Below the pieces are notes generated by a model that made no database searches, was not told the DNA's origin, and saw nothing but the letters and a program-made list of their open reading frames with translations. Shown one piece after another: positions 7,291 to 15,392 of a stretch of DNA of 52,147 nt. The DNA comes from an uncultured Pelagibacteraceae bacterium. GTDB taxonomy: Bacteria > Pseudomonadota > Alphaproteobacteria > Pelagibacterales > Pelagibacteraceae. Positions within the stretch are counted from its first letter, which is position 1. Each line of letters starts with the position of its first letter. The translations under genes and the position numbers were made by a program. The DNA is taken from the NCBI GenBank assembly GCA_902524865.1, contig CABZEV010000002.1, forward strand, positions 1-52,147. The letters are read 5' to 3'.

Positions 7291-8331
7291 ATGATAAAAG
7301 TAGGGGAGCACATTACTTTAGATATAATTGGCACTGATAAAGAATATGATCCGTCAGTTTATGAAAGAGTTATCAAAGAGATTGCTAAAGTAGCTAAAGT
7401 TACAATCTTAAATATATCAAAATATAAATTCGAACCACAGGGCTTTACAATTCTTGCATTATTAGCTGAAAGTCATATCAGTTTTCATACATTTCCCGAG
7501 AAAGGAATCATAAGTTTTGACTTCTTTACATGTGGAAAAATCAGTCCATCAGTAGCGATCGATATTGTTAAAAAAGAATTTAAGCACAAAAGAATTGTAA
7601 AAAAAGAGTTTAATAGAGATACAAGATCTCTTTATCACGATATTTACAGCTCCCCAGGTTTACAAAAATCATATGTTGTAAATGAAGTTTTGGAAGATTT
7701 TAAATCAAAGGTGGGTCAACATATTGAAATTTTAGAGTTAGAGCAATTCGGAAAATCATTGTTTATTGATAGTGAAATTCAAGTAGCAGAGTTTGACGAA
7801 CATTTGTATAGCTCAACATTTGTGGGTGCAGGGTTGAAGTTAAATAAAAATAACGAAAGAGCTGCAATCATTGGCGGTGGTGATGGAGGCGTTGCCAGAG
7901 AATGCATATCTAAAAAATTTAATTTTATCGATTGGTATGAGCTTGATCCTGAAGTAGTTGAAGTTTGTAATAAACATTTAGGGGACATTGGAAAAAAAGC
8001 TACAGAGAAAAATTCAGTTAAATGTGTCTGGGGAGACGCATTTCATAGTATTAAATCAGTAAAAGATGATACGTATGATCATATCTTTGTAGATTTAAAT
8101 GACGATCAGTTTTGTATAGATTTAGCTGCGAAAAATATGGGCTCTTTAGTAAGAATACTAAAACCCAAAGGTGTGATCACAGCTCAAGTTGGCAGCCAAG
8201 ATAAAAAACCTCTTCAAGTTGAAAATTGGATGAATGTTTTTCATCATCATTTTGGAAATACCAAATTATCTAGGGTTTATGTACCCAGTTTTGATTGTTC
8301 TTGGAATTTTTCATCGTCTATAAATCATTAA
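7291..8331 (+). CDS. Fused S-adenosylmethionine decarboxylase (SpeD) - aminopropyltransferase (SpeE) protein
   Basis: Residues 1 to about 118 are a bacterial AdoMet decarboxylase. AESHISFHTFPE holds the pyruvoyl precursor Ser61 and His66, and F-T-C-G holds Cys81, spaced as Ser63, His68 and Cys83 of the Thermotoga enzyme. Residues about 130-346 are a spermidine-synthase-like Rossmann domain: FDEHLYSSTF, the glycine-rich AAIIGGGDGGVARE, Y-E-L-D-P-E, W-G-D-A, and a V-D-L-N-D-D segment replacing the usual D-S-T-D-P. The fusion could decarboxylate AdoMet and transfer the aminopropyl group to a polyamine, releasing methylthioadenosine for the upstream mtnP. The acceptor (putrescine or another amine) is not clear because the family signature is altered. 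The start lies 1 nt after the aldolase stop. Confidence 0.88.
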   Translation: MIKVGEHITLDIIGTDKEYDPSVYERVIKEIAKVAKVTILNISKYKFEPQGFTILALLAESHISFHTFPEKGIISFDFFTCGKISPSVAIDIVKKEFKHKRIVKKEFNRDTRSLYHDIYSSPGLQKSYVVNEVLEDFKSKVGQHIEILELEQFGKSLFIDSEIQVAEFDEHLYSSTFVGAGLKLNKNNERAAIIGGGDGGVARECISKKFNFIDWYELDPEVVEVCNKHLGDIGKKATEKNSVKCVWGDAFHSIKSVKDDTYDHIFVDLNDDQFCIDLAAKNMGSLVRILKPKGVITAQVGSQDKKPLQVENWMNVFHHHFGNTKLSRVYVPSFDCSWNFSSSINH

Positions 8332-8387
8332 TTTTTCTTTTTTAAGCCTCCAATTTGTGAAATAATATTTATTTATTAAAGGAGATA

Positions 8388-9218
8388 ATGATGAATATAT
8401 TTAAAAAAATTATTTTTTCAGTTTTATTTTCATTTTTAATAATTGGAAATGTTAATGCTGATAAAATTAAAATTGGAACAGAAGGTGCTTATCCTCCATG
8501 GAATTCTAAAGATGCTTCGGGTAAATTAATCGGTTTCGAAGTTGAATTAGCTTACACACTTTGCAGATACATTGGACAACAATGTGAGATTGTCGAGCAA
8601 GATTGGGATGGAATGATACCAGCATTAATTATGAGAAAGTTTGATGCGATTATGGCAGGTATGTCTATTACTGCAGAAAGACAAAAAGCTATCAGCTTTT
8701 CACAAGGCTATGCAGATGAAGTTGCATCTCTAGCAGTTATGAAAGGTTCTGATCTTGAAAGCATGGATACACCAGAGGGGATAAATCTTACTCTAGGTGG
8801 TTCAGGTGTTAAAAAAACTCTGAAAACCTTGACTGGTGCACTTGCTGGTAAAACAGTTTGCACGCAAACTGCAACAATTCACCAAAACTTTTTAGAATCT
8901 GGTGATGTAGGAAAAATAAACTTAAGAACCTACAAAACACAAGATGAAGTCAATTTAGACTTAGCTTCAGGAAGATGTGATGTTGCATTAGCAGCTGCAG
9001 TTGCCTTTACAGATTATGCTGATAAATCTGGAAAACCAGTTATTCTTGTAGGTCCAACTTTTTCAGGTGGTGCTTTTGGTAATGGTGTTGGAGTTGGAAT
9101 TAGAAAAGATGACACTGAATTACTAAAAGCATTTAATAAAGCTATCGATAAGGCTAGAAAAAATGGAGACATTAGCAGAATTGCTACAAAATATTTCGGT
9201 TTTGATGCCTCTATGTAA
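8388..9218 (+). CDS. Periplasmic substrate-binding protein of a polar amino-acid-type ABC transporter (family 3)
   Basis: A 276-residue exported protein with a signal peptide (residues 1-25, ending N-V-N-A) and the family 3 core: IKIGTEGAYPPWNSKD, G-F-E-V-E-L-A, W-D-G-M-I-P-A-L, F-D-A-I-M-A-G-M-S-I-T and R-Q-K-A-I-S-F-S. These resemble the HisJ/ArgT/LAO proteins for basic amino acids; related proteins bind ectoine or opines, so specificity is open. An AAGGAG Shine-Dalgarno lies about 9 nt upstream. The stop is followed by a strong hairpin (9227-9260) and then the permease genes. Confidence 0.9.
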   Translation: MMNIFKKIIFSVLFSFLIIGNVNADKIKIGTEGAYPPWNSKDASGKLIGFEVELAYTLCRYIGQQCEIVEQDWDGMIPALIMRKFDAIMAGMSITAERQKAISFSQGYADEVASLAVMKGSDLESMDTPEGINLTLGGSGVKKTLKTLTGALAGKTVCTQTATIHQNFLESGDVGKINLRTYKTQDEVNLDLASGRCDVALAAAVAFTDYADKSGKPVILVGPTFSGGAFGNGVGVGIRKDDTELLKAFNKAIDKARKNGDISRIATKYFGFDASM

Positions 9219-9226
9219 TTAATTTT

Positions 9227-9260
9227 AGATTTGGCGACTATAATGTATAGTCGCCAATCT
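9227..9260 (+). terminator. Intercistronic hairpin between binding-protein and permease genes
   Basis: A 15-bp stem with one bulged T (AGATTTGGCGACTATA pairing with TATAGTCGCCAATCT) and a 3-nt loop starts 9 nt after the binding-protein stop and ends 2 nt before the permease ATG at 9263. It lacks a U-tract, so a processing or 3'-end-protecting stem that lowers permease expression is likelier than full termination. No Shine-Dalgarno for the permease is visible outside the hairpin. Confidence 0.75.
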
Positions 9261-9262
9261 AT

Positions 9263-9955
9263 ATGGAACTTCTAACATTTGGAGATACTGGTTGGGGCGA
9301 TGAACTATTTCGTGCCACCCTGATGACTATAGCTGTTTCGATTACAGCAATGATTGTAGGTTTTCTTTTTGCATTAATTTTTACTCCATTAAAATTATCT
9401 AAAAATAGGTTCTTAAATTTTATTGCCAATTCATACACTACAATAATAAGAGGTGTTCCAGAATTATTAGTGATTTACCTTTTCTTTTTTGGTGGGACCG
9501 GTGCAGTTATGTTTGTAGCTTCAATATTTGGATATAATGAATATATTAAAATAAACGCTTTCATTACAGGAGCTTTTGCAATTGGAATTATTTCAGGCGC
9601 ATATTCGACAGAAGTTTTTAGAGGGGCGATCCAATCAATTGATAAAGGCCAGTTCGAGGCTGCTAATGTATTAGGTTTAAATAAATTTGGAAAATTTTTC
9701 AAAATTATTTTACCTCAAACATTAAGATTAGCTATTCCAAATCTAAGTAATGTTTGGCAGATAACTCTAAAAGACACTTCTCTAATTTCAGTTACAGGTT
9801 TAGTTGAAATTATGAGACAATCTTACATTGCTGCTGGATCAACGAGAGATCCATTATTCTTTTATTCATTTGCTGCAGTTTTGTATTTATTACTTACTTT
9901 TGTGAGTATGAAATTAATTAACAGATTAGAAGTAAAATATAATAGGGGGTACTAA
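9263..9955 (+). CDS. ABC transporter permease, polar amino-acid type (HisQ/EhuC-like)
   Basis: An inner-membrane protein of 230 residues with about five hydrophobic segments and the EAA loop EAANVLGLNKFGKFFKIILP near residue 132 that contacts the ATPase. T-T-I-I-R-G-V-P-E-L-L-V near residue 59 is typical of the HisMQ family. It forms the heterodimer partner of the next gene, whose ATG overlaps its stop. It starts directly behind the intercistronic hairpin. Confidence 0.9.
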   Translation: MELLTFGDTGWGDELFRATLMTIAVSITAMIVGFLFALIFTPLKLSKNRFLNFIANSYTTIIRGVPELLVIYLFFFGGTGAVMFVASIFGYNEYIKINAFITGAFAIGIISGAYSTEVFRGAIQSIDKGQFEAANVLGLNKFGKFFKIILPQTLRLAIPNLSNVWQITLKDTSLISVTGLVEIMRQSYIAAGSTRDPLFFYSFAAVLYLLLTFVSMKLINRLEVKYNRGY

Positions 9956-10629
9956 TGGATCTTGAATTAATGATTAATAGTCTCCCAAAGTTACTAAATG
10001 CTGCTCTAATAACTTTAAAACTTCTCTCAGTTTCTCTAATAATTGGATTATTCATTGGCTTATTTTTTGCAATCCTAAGATTAAATAAAAATATATTTAT
10101 CAATAGATTTGCTTATGGATATTCCTATGTTTTTAGAGGTACACCACTTTTAGTACAGATATTCATTATTTATTTTGGATTAGGTCAGATTGAATATTTA
10201 AGATCGACAGTTTTATGGGTAATTTTAAAAGAACCATATTGGTGTGCAATAATTGCTTTTGCTCTAAACACGGGTGCTTACACTTCAGAGATAATGAGAT
10301 CAGCATTTCAAACCATTAAACCTGGAATAATAGAGGCAGGTAAAAGTTTGGGTATCTCAAACAAAGTAATCTTCTATAAAATTCAAATTCCTATCGCTAT
10401 TAGACAATCTTTACCAGCTTATGGAAATGAAATTATACTAATGATGAAAGGAACTTCTTTAGCAAGTACTGTCACAATTATGGATTTAACAGGTGTTGCA
10501 AAATATATAATTTCAACAACTTTTAAACCAATTGAGGTATTTATTGTTGCTGGTGGTATTTATCTATTTATGACCTTTATAATCCATAATATGATTAAGT
10601 TTTTAGAAAAGAAATACAGCTTTAATTAA
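9955..10629 (+). CDS. ABC transporter permease, polar amino-acid type (HisM/EhuD-like)
   Basis: A 224-residue membrane protein with the HisMQ signature Y-V-F-R-G-T-P-L-L-V-Q near residue 57 and the EAA loop EAGKSLGISNKVIFYKIQIP near residue 125. It overlaps the preceding permease by 1 nt. No ATP-binding subunit gene follows: the next gene is convergent and overlaps by 4 nt. The transporter must therefore use an ATPase encoded elsewhere. Confidence 0.9.
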   Translation: MDLELMINSLPKLLNAALITLKLLSVSLIIGLFIGLFFAILRLNKNIFINRFAYGYSYVFRGTPLLVQIFIIYFGLGQIEYLRSTVLWVILKEPYWCAIIAFALNTGAYTSEIMRSAFQTIKPGIIEAGKSLGISNKVIFYKIQIPIAIRQSLPAYGNEIILMMKGTSLASTVTIMDLTGVAKYIISTTFKPIEVFIVAGGIYLFMTFIIHNMIKFLEKKYSFN

Positions 10630-11777
10630 AGCACAACTAAATCAATTTTTTGCTTACCAAGTCTTTGATTACCTTGCTCAGTGACTAAATAAGTTTCACC
10701 CAGGTTCATTGCTAATTGATTTTCTGAGTCCATTAAAATCATGTGCATAAAAAAAACATTTCCAGGCTCAATCACATATGGATTTTCGGTATATAACATT
10801 GGCCAATCCATCCAATTTGGAGCAAAAGTAGCACCTAAAGAATATCCACATGCATTCATTCTTGCTTTATTAAAACCAAGATCATCAAAAGTTTTTGCGT
10901 GAATATCAAAAACCTCTCCAATTTTATTTCCAGGTTTTAATTTATTTTCACAATTCTTTAACGCTTCAACACACGCCTCATGCATTTTATGATGTTTAGG
11001 ATCTGCTTTACTTATAGGAATTGTTCTAAACATTGCTGAATGGTAATGTCTATAAGTGCCAGCCCATTCTATAGTTAATTGATCTTGATCATTTAAAGTT
11101 TGTTTTTCTGATTGATAACGGCAAAGCAGAGCATTTTTGCCTGAACCAATAATAAATTCATTTGCAGGATAATCTCCGCCTCCTTCAAATATAACTTTAT
11201 TCATTTCAGCCAAAATTTTAGACTCATTCACACCCGCTTTGGCATATTTCCAAACTTCATCCAAAGCTTGATCAGCTAGCTCTGCAGCTTTTTTTACATA
11301 AACTATTTCCTCTTTGGATTTCACTACTCTTAACTTTGTTATTAAGTCTGATTTATCTTCAACACAGCAATAATTCTCTAAAGATTTATTGAGCTTCAAT
11401 GTATTTTTTCCAGTCAATCCATAAGCCTCATATTCAATTCCTAATTTTTTTCCTTTAAGATTTAGCTCGTCCAAAATAACTTTAAGATCATCGGTTGGGT
11501 TCGATCCATCTTTATCAACCCAAATTCTAATGTCTTTTATATTGGATGTATTTTGTGCCTGTCTTAAATCTGGAGCTCTAGTTAGTAATATCGTGTTTCC
11601 TTTTTTATCTAAAATTAATGTTTGAAAGAAAACATATCCAAATGTGTCATAACCAGTTAACCAATACATTGACTCTTGTCTAAACATTAATAAGGCTTCT
11701 ATGTTTTGATCTTTCATAGAATCTAAAACTTTAGATTTTCTAGTTCTAAATTCTTCCTGTGAAAAATGAAGTCCCAT
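10626..11777 (-). CDS. M24-fold ('pita-bread') hydrolase lacking the metallopeptidase ligands (creatinase / ectoine-hydrolase-like)
   Basis: A 383-residue protein with a creatinase-type N-terminal domain (residues 1-150) and an M24 C-terminal domain. The metal ligands of true aminopeptidase P/Xaa-Pro enzymes (D, D, H, E, E) are mostly changed: the D-x-G site is E237-W-A-G, the second Asp aligns with Ala248, the G-H-x-x-G site reads C-G-Y-S-L-G, and E-P-G reads M-H-M. Only the last Glu (N-L-G-E-T) is kept. Creatinase and the ectoine hydrolases DoeA/EutD are M24-fold enzymes of this non-peptidase kind that hydrolyse C-N bonds. The convergent amino-acid/ectoine-type ABC genes are suggestive only. 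Confidence 0.75.
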   Translation of the reverse strand: MGLHFSQEEFRTRKSKVLDSMKDQNIEALLMFRQESMYWLTGYDTFGYVFFQTLILDKKGNTILLTRAPDLRQAQNTSNIKDIRIWVDKDGSNPTDDLKVILDELNLKGKKLGIEYEAYGLTGKNTLKLNKSLENYCCVEDKSDLITKLRVVKSKEEIVYVKKAAELADQALDEVWKYAKAGVNESKILAEMNKVIFEGGGDYPANEFIIGSGKNALLCRYQSEKQTLNDQDQLTIEWAGTYRHYHSAMFRTIPISKADPKHHKMHEACVEALKNCENKLKPGNKIGEVFDIHAKTFDDLGFNKARMNACGYSLGATFAPNWMDWPMLYTENPYVIEPGNVFFMHMILMDSENQLAMNLGETYLVTEQGNQRLGKQKIDLVVL

Positions 11778-11784
11778 TAATGAT

Positions 11785-12174
11785 TTAATAACTGGTGTAT
11801 TCTTTTATTTCTTTGATAGCTGACCCAGTGTGATTGTTAATCTCTAATTTAATTTTTGCACGGTCATCATTAAGAAAATGCACATCTCTTGAAAGCTTAA
11901 TAAATTTTTCCCCAAAATCCTTTTCTTTCTCACATTGTCTTTTATCATCCTCGATAACCCAAAGTTTTGCATTAATTACTTTAAGAGATTGGTAAAGATT
12001 ATTTAGTTTTTGATCAGATTTGATATTTTCATCTAATTGATTTTTTAGAATAGAGTGTTCGTTATTAATAAATTTTAATTTTTCAGCATCTTTTATCTTT
12101 TCTTTTTTAATCTCTAAAATTGAAATTTTATCTAAAAGTTCTCCAATTGAAACTTCTACTATAATTTTATTCAT
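11785..12174 (-). CDS. DUF6165-family protein
   Basis: A 129-residue cytoplasmic-looking protein beginning K-I-I-V-E-V-S-I-G-E-L-L-D-K-I-S-I-L-E-I-K, the conserved opening of the DUF6165 family, followed by Lys/Glu-rich helices suggesting a helical bundle or short coiled coil. The family has no established function known to me but recurs near glycosyltransferase and LPS genes. Here it diverges from a heptosyltransferase-like GT9 gene across 32 bp and lies 7 nt upstream of the M24 gene on the same strand. Confidence 0.65.
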   Translation of the reverse strand: MNKIIVEVSIGELLDKISILEIKKEKIKDAEKLKFINNEHSILKNQLDENIKSDQKLNNLYQSLKVINAKLWVIEDDKRQCEKEKDFGEKFIKLSRDVHFLNDDRAKIKLEINNHTGSAIKEIKEYTSY

Positions 12175-12206
12175 AAAATTTAATACTATGTTATCTTGTT
12201 ATAATT

Positions 12207-13145
12207 ATGTCTAATATACTAATTATCAAACACGGATCTTTAGGAGATATAGCTCAAGCAAGTGGTGCTATTCAAGATATATCTGAAAATTACAAAAGTG
12301 ATAAAATTCATTTTCTTACCACAAGACCTTATATAGATTTATTTAATAAAAATCCTTTTGTACACAATGTTATTTTAGATAAAAGATTATCAAAAATTAA
12401 TTTGGTTTATCTTTATTTCTTGATGCGTGAATTAAAAAAGCATAATTTTGCACGAGTTTTTGATTTACAAAATTCTTCTAGGACAAACTTTTATAAAAAT
12501 ATTCTTTTTCCAAAAGCAACAAATGAGACATGGTCCAGCTCAATGACAACTTTGCCTAAAAATGAGATAAAAGAGAACTTTGATAAGAAATCGGTACTAG
12601 AGAGATTTGATTATCAATTAAAGATTTCAGGGTTAAGCACTCTTAATACTTTGAAACCTAACTTTAACTGGGCATCCTCGGATATTAGTGAAATTAAAAA
12701 ACAATATAATTTAAAAAAATATATTTTATTATTTCCTTTTTGCTCACCACATTTAACAATAAAAAAATGGCCATTTTATAATGACTTAACCAAACTATTT
12801 TTTAATAAGTTTGGTGAAGAATTTAAGGTAATAACTGCACCAGGTTCTCAAGAAATAAATGAAGCAAAAAAGATTAATGCAATTAGTATTTTAGACAATG
12901 GAAAAGCATTAGACATTTCTCAACTAACTTCACTGATCAAAGATAGCGTTTTTGTAATTGCTAATGATACTGGACCAGCACATATTGCTGCTCATGTTGG
13001 AGCTAAAGGTTTGAGTTTGTTTGGGAAACATACAACAGCGTATAAAGTAAATATTGAAACAGAAAATTTTAAATCAATTGAGGTCAGCGACCTTAAAAAT
13101 TTAAGCGCAGATAAAGTGTTTGAAAGATCTATACAAAGTATATGA
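12207..13145 (+). CDS. Glycosyltransferase family 9 (ADP-heptose:LPS heptosyltransferase-like)
   Basis: A 312-residue GT-B protein with an N-terminal N-I-L-I-I-K-H-G-S-L-G-D-I and the C-terminal GT9 signature N-D-T-G-P-A-H-I-A-A-H-V-G near residue 252, followed by S-L-F-G, as in WaaC/WaaF-type enzymes that add heptose or related sugars to the lipid A-core. The middle residues I-L-L-F-P-F-C-S-P match the P-G-S-S-like nucleotide site loosely. It acts on the inner face of the inner membrane. The convergent neighbour ends 3 nt away. Whether the organism uses heptose is not shown here. Confidence 0.82.
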   Translation: MSNILIIKHGSLGDIAQASGAIQDISENYKSDKIHFLTTRPYIDLFNKNPFVHNVILDKRLSKINLVYLYFLMRELKKHNFARVFDLQNSSRTNFYKNILFPKATNETWSSSMTTLPKNEIKENFDKKSVLERFDYQLKISGLSTLNTLKPNFNWASSDISEIKKQYNLKKYILLFPFCSPHLTIKKWPFYNDLTKLFFNKFGEEFKVITAPGSQEINEAKKINAISILDNGKALDISQLTSLIKDSVFVIANDTGPAHIAAHVGAKGLSLFGKHTTAYKVNIETENFKSIEVSDLKNLSADKVFERSIQSI

Positions 13146-13148
13146 GTA

Positions 13149-14231
13149 CTAACTTTTTTTAAATTTTTTTAAAATAAAAGGTAAGATAATAACAATCGAA
13201 AGAATCCTTAAAAAATGATGATAACTAACAAATATTGGGTCAATATTGTAAGCGACACTTATTACAACCATTTCATGAATTCCACCGGGAGCAAAACTTA
13301 AAAATGTAGGTATAAAACTAAATCCTAGGAACTCTTGCAACACATAAGCAGTTAGCATCGCAACAATCACCAAAATAGCGCTAACAATTATTCCGTGGAA
13401 TATGAAAAAGAGTAATTCTTTTATTTTCAAACCATTAAGTCTACTTCCTAGAGCTGTTCCCAAGAATATAAAGGCTATATTAATGAAAGTGTTTGGAAAT
13501 CTTGAGTCTACTATTTCAAGAGTATAAAGAAGACCAGACAAAGCCATTGCCCCAATCAAGGTCGGTGAGGGTATATTTAGTTTTTTCAAGAAAATAGCAA
13601 ACATTACACAAACTACTATTAGAAACGTAATTTCAAAAAAATATTTTAAATCGTAAATATTTGTAAAATTATAACCAGTCATTTCTGAAAAACCAAAATT
13701 ATTTATAAATAGTATTGGTACAAAACTGACGATGAAAATCACTCGTGTTGCCTGTGGAATTAATACCCCTTTGTAATCACTTTTTTTCCCAAACTCTAAC
13801 AAAGCTGCAGAGATAGGAACAAATGCACCAGGTAATGCTGCAAGAATAGATACTAATTTTTCAAATTTACAAATTTTATAAAAATAATATCCAGCAAGTA
13901 TTGTACTAACGAGAGTACATATGAGCATGGCAAAAGATGAATAAATCCATAAATGAATTTTGTATAATAAAGTAACGTTTAGAGTTCCACCTAATATTAT
14001 TCCAACTATTAAAAATACAGGATTTAACAATTTGGTTGGAAAAATTATTTTATAATTTGTAAAAGCAAAGCAAAGATTAAAACCCAAAGAACCAAGCAGC
14101 CAGGGAAGGGGCAAACCTATTAATGTCCCAATATATCCACCGATTATACCTATAAATAAAGCCTTATAACTTTTTTTTAAATCTTTTAAAATTCCAGAAA
14201 ACTGGAGAAAAATATTTAATTTTAACATCAA
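13149..14231 (-). CDS. AbrB-type (duplicated) integral membrane protein
   Basis: A 360-residue polytopic membrane protein with about ten hydrophobic segments and two related halves, each with a loop of the form L-P-x-P-W-L-L-G (residue ~40) or S-P-T-L-I-G-A (residue ~225), plus L-P-G-A-F-V-P and A-P-G-G-I-H-E-M. This matches the AbrB/ammonia-monooxygenase-like family, whose members are often named regulators but look like transporters. It diverges from the first TctC gene, a frequent neighbourhood for this family, so it may serve the same carboxylate system. Substrate unknown. Confidence 0.78.
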   Translation of the reverse strand: MMLKLNIFLQFSGILKDLKKSYKALFIGIIGGYIGTLIGLPLPWLLGSLGFNLCFAFTNYKIIFPTKLLNPVFLIVGIILGGTLNVTLLYKIHLWIYSSFAMLICTLVSTILAGYYFYKICKFEKLVSILAALPGAFVPISAALLEFGKKSDYKGVLIPQATRVIFIVSFVPILFINNFGFSEMTGYNFTNIYDLKYFFEITFLIVVCVMFAIFLKKLNIPSPTLIGAMALSGLLYTLEIVDSRFPNTFINIAFIFLGTALGSRLNGLKIKELLFFIFHGIIVSAILVIVAMLTAYVLQEFLGFSFIPTFLSFAPGGIHEMVVISVAYNIDPIFVSYHHFLRILSIVIILPFILKKFKKS

Positions 14232-14306
14232 TAATTAGTGTTTATATTAAATAAGTCAAAAAAATAGACTTTATATTATTAACATATCTTTTTGTGATAT
14301 TGCTCA

Positions 14307-14336
14307 TTGACTTAAGTTTCTATTTAAGGTTATTTT
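14307..14336 (+). promoter_or_regulatory. Candidate promoter for the first TctCBA operon
   Basis: TTGACT (14307-14312) followed after 18 nt by TATTTT (14331-14336). The -35 is strong and the -10 is moderate. A GAGGG Shine-Dalgarno lies 8 nt before the ATG at 14368. It is the only good -35 in the 136-bp gap between the divergent abrB-like and tctC genes. Confidence 0.45.
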
Positions 14337-14367
14337 TTAAATATATTAATTAATCAGAGGGATAAAA

Positions 14368-15345
14368 ATGATAAAAAAAATACAAAGTATTTTCTTATGC
14401 TTCGCGTTAGTAGTTACTTCTTTTGTCGGTATGGGACAAGTTGCAACTATTGCAATTGCTGCTGATTTCCCATCAAAACCAATTGAGGTAGTAACTCATG
14501 CTGGGTTAGGTGGAGGAACTGATACAACAGCTAGAATGTTGTTAATTCGAACAAGAAAAAATCTTAAAAATAATGCTTACATAACTCCAAAAAAAGGAGA
14601 TAGTGGAAATAAAGCTATGGCTTACGTTAAATCTAAGCCAAAAGATGGTCATACAGTTTTAGCTATAACACCCACTCATTTATTTAGAATGGCGAGAGGT
14701 GAAGCTGCATTAACAATCGATGATTTCGTTGGAGTTGCTAGAACTACAGTTGACCCGATTGTAATCTTCGTCAATGCAAAAAGTCCTTACAAAACAATTG
14801 AGGACTTAATTAAAGCTGGAAACAAGAAACCTATTAAATATGGTGGAACTAATGTTGGAAGTGTTGACCATATATCTGGTCTAATTTTTGCAAGAGAGGC
14901 AAAAACTAAAATTGCTTTTGTACCTTTTGAAGGAGGTGGAGCAATTATGACGAGCTTAGTAGGAAATCAAATTGAAGCAGCAGGTTTGAACTTAGATGAA
15001 GGTAAAGATCAACTTGATGCTGGAGAATTAAGAGTGCTAGCTGTTATGGCAGATCAGAGGATGGCCGCTCTTCCTGATACTCCAACTTTGAAAGAAAAAG
15101 GTATCAATGCATCGTTTGCAACGGTTAGAGGAGTTGTTGTGTTAAAAGGTACACCTCAAAGTGCAATTGATAAACTTGAAAAAGGTTTTCTTAAAGCGAT
15201 GAAGCATCCTGTATATCAAAACTATTTACAGGGTGCAGGTTTAGACTCATCTAGCGTTGCTGGCTCAAAAGCTTGGGATAGCGAAATTAAATCAATTTAC
15301 AAAGAAGCAAGAGCTGCTTTAGTAAGTTTAGGTTTAGCTAAATAA
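14368..15345 (+). CDS. Tripartite tricarboxylate transporter substrate-binding protein (TctC/Bug), copy 1
   Basis: A 325-residue periplasmic protein with a cleavable signal (residues 1-31, ending I-A-I-A-A) and Bug-family motifs: P-S-K-P-I-E-V-V-T near residue 35, G-G-G-T-D-T-T-A-R close after, K-Y-G-G-T-N-V-G-S-V-D-H, and L-P-D-T-P-T-L-K-E-K-G near residue 233. Bug proteins bind small organic acids and deliver them to TctAB in the inner membrane. A hairpin follows the stop and the tctB and tctA genes come next. The ligand cannot be read; the MmgE/PrpD gene at the operon end suggests a di- or tricarboxylate. Confidence 0.9.
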   Translation: MIKKIQSIFLCFALVVTSFVGMGQVATIAIAADFPSKPIEVVTHAGLGGGTDTTARMLLIRTRKNLKNNAYITPKKGDSGNKAMAYVKSKPKDGHTVLAITPTHLFRMARGEAALTIDDFVGVARTTVDPIVIFVNAKSPYKTIEDLIKAGNKKPIKYGGTNVGSVDHISGLIFAREAKTKIAFVPFEGGGAIMTSLVGNQIEAAGLNLDEGKDQLDAGELRVLAVMADQRMAALPDTPTLKEKGINASFATVRGVVVLKGTPQSAIDKLEKGFLKAMKHPVYQNYLQGAGLDSSSVAGSKAWDSEIKSIYKEARAALVSLGLAK

Positions 15346-15357
15346 TTAAATTTATAT

Positions 15358-15383
15358 TCAACGGGAGCAAAAACTCCCGTTGA
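15358..15383 (+). terminator. Intercistronic hairpin between TctC-1 and TctB-1 genes
   Basis: A perfect 10-bp stem (TCAACGGGAG with CTCCCGTTGA) and a 6-nt loop lie 12 nt after the tctC stop and end 9 nt before the tctB ATG at 15393. There is no U-tract. It probably stabilises the upstream message or partly blocks read-through; no Shine-Dalgarno is visible between the stem and the ATG. Confidence 0.75.
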
Positions 15384-15392
15384 TACTTTCTC

